DNA from: Limoniibacter endophyticus
GTDB lineage: Bacteria > Pseudomonadota > Alphaproteobacteria > Rhizobiales > Rhizobiaceae
Direction: 5' to 3'
DNA length: 64,000 nucleotides
Assembly (NCBI RefSeq): GCF_014652835.1
Contig: NZ_BMZO01000012.1
Location: 62,001 to 126,000, forward strand
The position numbers and the translations under genes were made by a program. The notes under the pieces were generated by a model, which searched no databases, was not told the DNA's origin, and worked only from the letters and a program-made list of their open reading frames with translations. Position 1 is the first letter of the stretch. The number at the start of each line of letters is the position of its first letter. Positions 58,149-64,000 of this stretch are shown piece after piece.

Positions 58149-58240
58149 TGTGATGCTGTCACGAGAATAGACAAAGCCATTTGATCGCCTCAGTTTAAGG
58201 AGTATCGTTGCCAGAAATGCATCACCCGTGGAGTGAGAAG

Positions 58241-59176
58241 ATGAGTTGGAACCCTTCTTTCGAGCCTGGTTGTCCAGATGAGGTTGGAGTGGAATCAATC
58301 GAAACGCTTATTATTCCACGAGCCCGTGACATAGGTTCATTCCAAGTGATGCGAGCTCTTCCCGCGCCGAAGCGGCAGATGGTTGGGCCCTTCATCTTCT
58401 TCGATCAGGCAGGTCCCGCGGAGTTTTTGACGGGGCAGGGTATAGATATACGTCCCCATCCGCACATCGGGCTTGGTACGGTCACATATCTCTACCGAGG
58501 TGATTTCCACCATCGCGACAGTATAGGCAGCGATCAGGTGATCCTGCCTGGCGCAGTGAATTGGATGGTAGCTGGAAAAGGTGTGTCTCATTCGGAGCGT
58601 ACCAGCGCCACGGCACGCCACGGTCCGCACAGCCTGTATGGCATACAGACCTGGATAGCTCTTCCCGAGGACCGGGAGGACATGGATCCGATCTTCGAGC
58701 ACCACGGCAAGGAGACTTTGCCCCAAATCGAGGCCGAGGGCATCGACGCAAGACTGATTCTGGGGAGTGCCTATGGGGAACAGGCCCCCGCGACACTCTA
58801 TTCGGAAACTTTCTATCTGGACGTTGCGCTCGCGCCCGGTGCCCGCTTTCCCCTGCCTGATGATCACGAAGATCGAGGCATCTATATCACGGAGGGCGCG
58901 ATCAGTGTTGCCGGTCAGGTTTTCGAAGCTGGTCGAATGATGGTGTTTCGACCCGGCGACAAGATTACCGTAATGGCCGGCTTACAGGGGGCGCGTTTGA
59001 TGGCGCTGGGAGGCGCGACTCTCAACGGCCCGCGCTATATCTGGTGGAATTTTGTGGCGTCCTCCCGGGACAGAATAGAGGCGGCCAAGGAAGAATGGCG
59101 TGCGGCGCGCTGGGGTGAGGGGAGGTTCAGCCTCCCTCCAGATGATAATGACGAATTCATTCCGCTGCCGGTCTAA
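58241..59176 (+). CDS. Pirin-family bicupin
   Basis: 311 residues from the ATG at 58241 with GGAG 7 bases before it; a TTG at 58208 was rejected. The N-terminal cupin holds the metal motif DIRPHPHIGLGTVTYL and, further on, GKGVSHSERT (His, His, His, Glu). Some bacterial pirins have quercetin 2,3-dioxygenase activity or act as redox sensors. A second cupin at the C-terminus (about 200-290) keeps no metal site. It is convergent with the LysR gene and close to a ring-cleaving dioxygenase-like gene. Confidence 0.88.
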   Translation: MSWNPSFEPGCPDEVGVESIETLIIPRARDIGSFQVMRALPAPKRQMVGPFIFFDQAGPAEFLTGQGIDIRPHPHIGLGTVTYLYRGDFHHRDSIGSDQVILPGAVNWMVAGKGVSHSERTSATARHGPHSLYGIQTWIALPEDREDMDPIFEHHGKETLPQIEAEGIDARLILGSAYGEQAPATLYSETFYLDVALAPGARFPLPDDHEDRGIYITEGAISVAGQVFEAGRMMVFRPGDKITVMAGLQGARLMALGGATLNGPRYIWWNFVASSRDRIEAAKEEWRAARWGEGRFSLPPDDNDEFIPLPV

Positions 59177-59205
59177 CACAGTCCCGAACTCATGTGGCTA
59201 GCTAG

Positions 59206-60123
59206 CTATGGGGAGGGAGCAATCCAGTACGGCTGCCGGTGGAAAACCTGCGTGAGATGATCTACGATCGCTCGTAGCTTCAGCGGCATGGGCTTGACGG
59301 GTGGCCAGACGGCAGAAATCGGCAAAGGTGTCGGCGTCAGGCTTTCTGCAATCCTAACCAGATGCCCCGCTTTGAGCGCATCGTGAGCAATGAACATTGG
59401 CAACAACGCAACGCCCAAACCGGCTATTGCCATGTCTCTGATGGTTTCGCCATTATTTGCAATTATCCGACTTGTCATAGGGAGCCCGATCACGTTGCCG
59501 TCCGCTCCGACGAATTGCCAGACGTTCGTCGACTGAACATTCATGTACCCTGTGCAGGGGTGATCCGTAAGCTCCTCAAGGGTTTCGGGGCGCCCGCGCC
59601 GATTAATATAATCAGGGCTAGCGACAACCACACGAGGATCTTCGCAAAGCTTGCGCGCGATCAGATGAGAGTCCCGCAACTGTCCCACGCGGATTGCCAG
59701 GTCGAAACGTCCCCGCACCAGATCAATGATGCGGTCGTCGTAATCGAGAATGATCTCGAGTTCCGGATGTTGCCGCGCGAAATCTGCAATTACAGGGCTT
59801 AGGTGGGTGGTCCCGAAGCTCATCGGTGCGGAGATCGCGAGAGATCCGCGTAACCCCGTCATTCCCCACGCCGCGCTTTCGACTGCATTGGTCATCTCGG
59901 CTAGTGCCGGACGCAGGCGCAGTGCCAGCTCCTGCGCACTTTCCGTCGGGATGATACGGCCAGCATGACGCTGAAATAAGGCTGTTCCTAATGACGCCTC
60001 AAGATCAGATATCCGCTTGCTGACAACCGACTTAGATAGATTTGCGCGCGCCGCCGCACCGGAAACCGTTCCGGCGTCCATGACGTCCAGAAACGTCCTG
60101 ACTTCTTCGATCGTCCATCTCAT
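59206..60123 (-). CDS. LysR-family transcriptional regulator
   Basis: 305 residues. The N-terminal HTH (GTVSGAAARANLSKSVVSKR; LEASLGTALFQRHAGRIIPT) is followed by a periplasmic-binding-type effector domain (about 90-295). It is divergent from the VOC dioxygenase-like gene, and a strong T-N11-A palindrome lies in the gap, so it probably controls that gene and its own. Effector unknown; an aromatic or quinone compound is a reasonable guess. Confidence 0.88.
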   Translation of the reverse strand: MRWTIEEVRTFLDVMDAGTVSGAAARANLSKSVVSKRISDLEASLGTALFQRHAGRIIPTESAQELALRLRPALAEMTNAVESAAWGMTGLRGSLAISAPMSFGTTHLSPVIADFARQHPELEIILDYDDRIIDLVRGRFDLAIRVGQLRDSHLIARKLCEDPRVVVASPDYINRRGRPETLEELTDHPCTGYMNVQSTNVWQFVGADGNVIGLPMTSRIIANNGETIRDMAIAGLGVALLPMFIAHDALKAGHLVRIAESLTPTPLPISAVWPPVKPMPLKLRAIVDHLTQVFHRQPYWIAPSP

Positions 60124-60165
60124 GCGATGATCTTATCGCACTCCCGGTGGCAACAACATCGATTT

Positions 60166-60184
60166 CGTTCGTGAATCACGAACG
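60166..60184. promoter_or_regulatory. LysR-type operator
   Basis: CGTTCGTGAATCACGAACG: perfect 8-bp arms around AAT. It contains T-N11-A (60169-60181), the LysR box form. It is located 43 bases from the LysR start and 80 bases from the VOC gene start. Confidence 0.65.
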
Positions 60185-60263
60185 CCGGGTCTTTCGAATG
60201 AAGGCTCCCCGCGATTGCTATCGAGGAGCATATTGGACTCAATAGCAAAAAGGAGTGGCCAGC

Positions 60264-61211
60264 ATGCAATTGACCGGTATCCATCATCTGACAGCGATCA
60301 CTGCCGACGCCTCGGCCAACAAGCGCTTCTATACCGATGTGCTGGGCCTGCGCCTGGTCAAGAAGACCGTCAATCAGGATGATACAAGCGCCTACCATCT
60401 TTTCTATGCGGACGGCGAAGGAACGCCGGGCACAGACGTTACCTTCTTTGACTGGCCCGTCGAGCGCGAACGGCGAGGAGCAACGTCGATCAGCCGTACC
60501 GGGCTGCGTGTCTCCGGCGAGAACAGCCTCAACTATTGGGCCGCACGGTTTAAAGACACAGGTGTTTTCGCCGAGCCGATCAGGGTGATCGACGGTCGTG
60601 CCGCCATCGATTTCGAGGATGCGGAAGGCCAGCGGTTTCGACTTGTCGACGACGGTGGCGCAGGTGTCGCACATCCGTGGAACCGCAGCCCGGTGCCATC
60701 TGAGTTCCAGATACGTGGCCTCGGCCCCATCACCATCTCAGTGCCGAGATTGGAGAAGACCCAAGCGTTGCTGACCGATGTTCTCAACATGAAGGAAGAG
60801 CGCCAGTACGCCTCGCCTGACGGGGAAGGTGAGGTGCATGTTTACGGTATGGGCGAGGGCGGGCCTGCGGCAGAGCTTCATGTCGCCGTGCAGCCGGCTC
60901 TCCCAATGGCGCGTCAGGGTGCAGGTGCCGTTCATCATGTAGCGTTTCGTACAACGGATGTGCAGGCAATTCGTGCTTGGGCAGATCGCCTTTCAGAGTA
61001 CCGCGTTCCAAGTTCCGGTGAAGTCGAGCGTTACTATTTCCGGTCGCTCTACTTCCGCGAGCCGGCTGGAAATCTTTTCGAGATAGCGACGGATGGCCCC
61101 GGATTCACAACTGACGAACCTCTGGAAAGTCTGGGCGAGGAGCTTTCTTTGCCACCTTTCCTGGAAGGTCGTCGGCAATTTATCGAGGCCAATCTGAAGC
61201 CGCTCGATTGA
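60264..61211 (+). CDS. VOC-superfamily ring-cleaving dioxygenase-like protein
   Basis: 315 residues from the ATG at 60264, 8 bases after AGGAG (60251-60255). Two paired glyoxalase modules are present. Metal ligands are expected at His in TGIHHLTAI, His in AVHHVAF and Glu in [10 protein letters not shown]. It resembles MhqO/MhqA-type hydroquinone dioxygenases. It is probably co-transcribed with the following hydrolase (150 bases apart). The substrate was not determined. Confidence 0.82.
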   Translation: MQLTGIHHLTAITADASANKRFYTDVLGLRLVKKTVNQDDTSAYHLFYADGEGTPGTDVTFFDWPVERERRGATSISRTGLRVSGENSLNYWAARFKDTGVFAEPIRVIDGRAAIDFEDAEGQRFRLVDDGGAGVAHPWNRSPVPSEFQIRGLGPITISVPRLEKTQALLTDVLNMKEERQYASPDGEGEVHVYGMGEGGPAAELHVAVQPALPMARQGAGAVHHVAFRTTDVQAIRAWADRLSEYRVPSSGEVERYYFRSLYFREPAGNLFEIATDGPGFTTDEPLESLGEELSLPPFLEGRRQFIEANLKPLD

Positions 61212-61361
61212 GTCTGCCGCCGCCGGTTTATCCGGTGGCGGATGTGCTCAGCGCCCATCACCTCACCCTATCGCGTGCCAGGCAGTATGCTTCCACCGCC
61301 CGCGCAAATTCGTGCTGGCATGCGCCCCTCGCCACCTGCGGGCACCCTGAAGGAGACGATG

Positions 61362-61994
61362 ATGACCACACCATATGTTCGCTTGGACAAGGAAAATGCC
61401 GCTGTTCTGCTAGTTGATCATCAGGCTGGTCTGCTTTCGCTCGTGCGCGATATTGACCCTGACAAATTCAAGAATAACGTTCTGGCGCTTGCCGATCTCT
61501 CAAAGTATTTCGACCTGCCGACGATCTTGACCACGAGTTTCGAAGATGGCCCCAACGGGCCGCTTTTACCGGAACTGAAGGAGATATTTCCAGAGTCTCC
61601 CTTTATTCCCCGCCCTGGGCAGATCAACGCCTGGGACAATGAGGACTTCGTTAAAGCGGTCAAGGCTACCGGTAGGAAACAGCTGATCATTGCGGGCGTC
61701 GTGACGGAGGTTTGCGTCGCTTTCCCCGCGCTCTCGGCGATAGCCGAAGGTTACGAGGTGTTTGTCGTTACCGATGCATCTGGCACGTTTAACGAAGTCA
61801 CCCGCCACTCCGCGTGGGAACGCATGTCGGCTGCGGGAGCGCACCTTATGACCTGGTTTGGGGTTGCTGCCGAGCTGCATCGCGACTGGCGTAACGACGT
61901 TGAAGGATTGGGAACATTGTTCTCCAACCATATCCCGGACTATCGCAACCTGATTAACAGCTACACAACAGTTCAAGCGGCAAAGACCGACTGA
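61362..61994 (+). CDS. Isochorismatase-family cysteine hydrolase (YcaC-like)
   Basis: 210 residues from the ATG at 61362 (GAAGGAG 6 bases before). Catalytic triad: Asp in VLLVDHQAGLL, Lys near AVKATGRKQ, and Cys in VVTEVCVAFPALSA. The YcaC-like C-terminal part (ERMSAAGAHLMTWFGVAAEL) is present. The substrate is unknown. A 10-bp hairpin without T-tract (61215-61241) lies between it and the VOC gene, perhaps lowering its expression relative to the first gene. Confidence 0.85.
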   Translation: MTTPYVRLDKENAAVLLVDHQAGLLSLVRDIDPDKFKNNVLALADLSKYFDLPTILTTSFEDGPNGPLLPELKEIFPESPFIPRPGQINAWDNEDFVKAVKATGRKQLIIAGVVTEVCVAFPALSAIAEGYEVFVVTDASGTFNEVTRHSAWERMSAAGAHLMTWFGVAAELHRDWRNDVEGLGTLFSNHIPDYRNLINSYTTVQAAKTD

Positions 61995-61999
61995 CAGTT

Positions 62000-62032
62000 T
62001 TATACCCGCCGCAGCTTCTGCGGCGGGTATAA
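62000..62032. terminator. Strong hairpin after the cysteine hydrolase gene
   Basis: A perfect 15-bp stem TTATACCCGCCGCAG/CTGCGGCGGGTATAA with a 3-base loop, 6 bases after the stop. There is no T-run on the plus strand, so it may stabilise the mRNA 3' end rather than terminate on its own. Confidence 0.65.
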
Positions 62033-62547
62033 GCCAAGGCGGACATATTCACGCACGACAGGCACGATGGCAGCTGAATGGTTCGCCAGGTTCGACACGG
62101 CATGTCTCGTCGAGAATATTCGGGGACCGTAGGCTATGAAATTGCAAACAGTATCCGGTTTTTGACTTGCCGCCCAAAGCCAAGTGGTATCAGCGGGCAT
62201 TTCATCGGCTAAGCACAGCGATGTAGGCTGAAGCCCGGACAAGTGCCTGGGCAAGTTGTGAAGACGGCCTGGTCATCCGCTTTGTAACTGAGCTTATAAT
62301 GAGCGAAGCTTAATAGTCATCCGGTTAAGCTTTTTATGTTGAAAGCGCATTGCGAAAATTTAAGCAGTCCGCAACATTAATTCTGACAATTACGCTCCAC
62401 AAAAATTTTTGCTTTCTATGCGGCATTTTGGCCTTGTCGAAATGCCGCACCTTCCGCTAAGTCAGGGATATAGCCACTCGCTGAAATACGGATGAGCACG
62501 TCGCCACATCCGCGCGGTTCCTCTCAACCGCGGCAAAGGAGCAAAAA
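62033..62547. other. 515-base intergenic region before the gluconate dehydrogenase genes, with an inverted repeat
   Basis: No recognisable gene; an 84-codon minus-strand frame (to 62254) has no known content. A perfect inverted repeat TGCGGCATTT (62419-62428)/AAATGCCGCA (62440-62449) with an 11-base loop lies about 100 bases before the next start. The middle part (62300-62410) is AT-rich, as promoters often are. Confidence 0.5.
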
Positions 62548-63249
62548 ATGAAAGACCTTCCGGGCTCACCGTCCCGCCGTTCCTTCTTGAAAGGCACGGC
62601 CGCGGCGGCTGCAGTTACGAGCGTTGCGGTTCCCGCTGTAGCGCAGACAAATTCCCAACCCGTTCCGCTCGATCAATACAAGCCTGAAACTCTTAACGCC
62701 GAAGAATGGGCCTTTGTCATGGCAGCCGCTGCCAGGCTGATTCCCTCTGACGGCGAGGGTCCAGGTGCAATCGAGGCGCGCGTTCCGGTCTTTATCGACA
62801 AGGAACTTGGCGGTGGCTTCGGTGCTGCCGCAGATTGGTACATGGAAGGCCCGCATGATGCGGCGGCCAGCCCGTTGCGTGGATGGCAGACGCCTTTGAC
62901 TCCGCTGGAAATCTATCAGCAGGCGATTCCTGTATTCAATCAGTGGTGCCAGCAGACGCATGGCAAGATTTTTGCCGAGCTGGATGCGGCCCAACAGGAT
63001 CAGGCGCTCGTTTCCCTGCAAAAGGGTGAAGTCGGCTTGGTGCCGGAATTGCGTGATTTCTTTACCATCCTGCTCCAGAACACGAAGGAAGGCTATTTCG
63101 CCGACCCGATGTATGGCGGCAATCACGGCATGGTTGCCTGGCAGTATATCGGTTTCCCCGGTGCGCGCGCCAGCTACAAGGAGTGGGTCGACCAGCACAA
63201 TGTGCCTTATCCGCTCGGTCCAGTTTCCATTTCCGGCGAGAGAGCATAA
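62548..63249 (+). CDS. Gluconate 2-dehydrogenase subunit 3 family protein
   Basis: 233 residues. A Tat signal peptide has SRRSFLKG followed by Ala-rich hydrophobic residues, ending AVAQ. The body fits the small (gamma) subunit of membrane gluconate dehydrogenases (AAAARLIPSDGEGPGAIEA; FFTILLQNTKEGYFADPMYG; MVAWQYIGFPGA). This subunit escorts the folded flavoprotein through the Tat system. AAAGGAG (62535-62541) precedes the ATG. It is followed 3 bases later by the flavoprotein gene. Confidence 0.9.
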   Translation: MKDLPGSPSRRSFLKGTAAAAAVTSVAVPAVAQTNSQPVPLDQYKPETLNAEEWAFVMAAAARLIPSDGEGPGAIEARVPVFIDKELGGGFGAAADWYMEGPHDAAASPLRGWQTPLTPLEIYQQAIPVFNQWCQQTHGKIFAELDAAQQDQALVSLQKGEVGLVPELRDFFTILLQNTKEGYFADPMYGGNHGMVAWQYIGFPGARASYKEWVDQHNVPYPLGPVSISGERA

Positions 63250-63252
63250 ACC

Positions 63253-64000
63253 ATGGCACGCACAGAAAAGAAAAAAGACGTGGTCATCGTCGGCCTCGGC
63301 TGGACAGGTGCCATCCTTGGTATGGAACTGTCGAATGAGGGCGTCGAAATCGTCGCGCTCGAGCGCGGCCACGACCAGGACACGGTGCCTAACTTTAAAT
63401 ATCCGCAGATGATCGACGAGCTGAAATACGGCGTTCGTCTCGGCATGATGCAGAAGCCGCGCAACTCTACGCTGACCATCCGTCGTGATCTCAATGAAAC
63501 CGCGCTTCCCTATCGCAGCCTCGGCTCCTTCTTGCCGGGAATTGGCGTCGGGGGTGCTGGTACGCACTGGAACGGCCTGAACTGGCGTCCGCAGGAAGTC
63601 GAATTTCGCCTGCGTTCTTACGTCGAAGAGCGTTGGGGTGCGGAAATCATTCCTGAAGACATGCAGATTCAGGATTACCCGCTCACCTATGACGAGCTGG
63701 AGCCGTTTTTCACCCGTTTCGAACGCGTCGCCGGCATTTCCGGCAAGGCCGGCAATATCAAGGGCCAGATCGTGGAAGGTGGCAATCCGTTTGAGGGATG
63801 GCGCTCGGAAGAGTATCCAATGCCTCCCATGCCAACGACCTGGGACGGCGCAAAATTCGCCGAAGCTGCGAAGGGCGCAGGCTTGCACCCGTTCCCGAGC
63901 CCGGGCGGCATCGCATCAACTGCGTATGTCAATGAATATGGCATGCAGATGGGGCCGTGCAATCACTGCGGTTTTTGTGAACGGTACGGCTGCTATCAAT
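63253..64000 (+). CDS. GMC-family flavoprotein, gluconate dehydrogenase large subunit (3' truncated)
   Basis: The first 249 residues are present, with no stop before the window end. The FAD-binding motif VVIVGLGWTGAILGMEL is near the N-terminus, and GIGVGGAGTHWNGLNWR holds a second FAD contact. A Cys cluster C236-x2-C239-x2-C242-x4-C247 (CNHCGFCERYGCY) suggests an iron-sulfur centre, as in FAD glucose and gluconate dehydrogenases. It oxidises sugar acids or sugars in the periplasm, exported together with subunit 3. A cytochrome c subunit gene is expected just beyond the window. The long minus-strand frame over this region is a shadow. Confidence 0.88.
   Translation, partial: MARTEKKKDVVIVGLGWTGAILGMELSNEGVEIVALERGHDQDTVPNFKYPQMIDELKYGVRLGMMQKPRNSTLTIRRDLNETALPYRSLGSFLPGIGVGGAGTHWNGLNWRPQEVEFRLRSYVEERWGAEIIPEDMQIQDYPLTYDELEPFFTRFERVAGISGKAGNIKGQIVEGGNPFEGWRSEEYPMPPMPTTWDGAKFAEAAKGAGLHPFPSPGGIASTAYVNEYGMQMGPCNHCGFCERYGCYQ

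Noticed and set aside
62000-62254. 84-codon minus-strand frame ending in the hairpin after the cysteine hydrolase gene
   Set aside because: Its stop lies inside the hairpin, the start lacks a ribosome site, and the product matches nothing I recognise. A decayed gene is possible but unsupported.
62566-63888. 440-codon minus-strand reading frame over the gluconate dehydrogenase genes
   Set aside because: It is antisense to two clearly recognisable genes (Tat-signal subunit 3 and GMC flavoprotein) and has no family-like motif. Long antisense frames are common in GC-rich genes.

Overview
The window looks like chromosomal DNA of an alphaproteobacterium of the order Rhizobiales, most likely the Brucella/Ochrobactrum group. 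The signs are a gcrA cell-cycle regulator, a SAM-II riboswitch before metZ, the short RNase D-like nanoRNase NrnC, UPF0262, a Fur/Mur-type regulator divergent from a sitABCD metal transporter, a LuxR/VjbR-type regulator and a bkd branched-chain keto acid dehydrogenase operon. This rests on protein resemblance recalled without database searches. Both window ends cut genes: dctB on the left and a GMC flavoprotein subunit on the right.

Left and middle (1-49107) are dense, mostly housekeeping genes. dctBD (C4-dicarboxylate sensing) is followed by a convergent dcd, SAM-II-controlled metZ, a membrane glycosyltransferase, and polA divergent from a dipeptidase with a candidate C-rich small RNA between them. 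Then come nrnC, an RlpA-like protein, the bkdA1-bkdA2-bkdB-lpd operon (minus strand), an MFS carrier with an odd in-frame leader, a class A PBP, a PHA depolymerase, a LuxR regulator, hslO, argD-argF, gcrA, phoU and phoR, ppk2, fur/mur with sitABCD, a ferredoxin-reductase-like flavoprotein, nth, a DUF2244 protein, an AraC-HTH/MGMT fusion, an orphan BMP-family binding protein, an orphan Flp pilin, tRNA-Thr(GGT), murA, hisD, a UPF0262 gene, a phosphatase-like gene, infA, maf, yacG and tRNA-Phe(GAA).

Right of tRNA-Phe (49108-64000) the content becomes accessory and catabolic. One cassette holds an SGNH hydrolase, a GntR/FCD regulator, a tctCBA tripartite tricarboxylate transporter, an enolase-superfamily enzyme, an IlvD/EDD dehydratase and a DapA-family lyase; together these read as uptake and non-phosphorylative breakdown of an unidentified sugar acid. 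A second module holds pirin, a LysR regulator, a VOC ring-cleaving dioxygenase-like protein and an isochorismatase-like hydrolase, probably for aromatic or quinone stress. The last genes are two subunits of a gluconate-2-dehydrogenase-type periplasmic dehydrogenase, the second cut by the window end. No integrase, insertion sequence, CRISPR array, rRNA operon or phage gene was seen.

The most interesting non-coding signals are: the sRNA-like locus at 10772-10912 with three C5-containing loops; five GANTC (CcrM) sites in 152 bp before gcrA; a terminator-like hairpin at the 5' end of the argD transcript; a Mur-type palindrome before sitA; palindromic operators next to the GntR, LysR and LuxR genes; and an in-frame stop directly before the MFS start.
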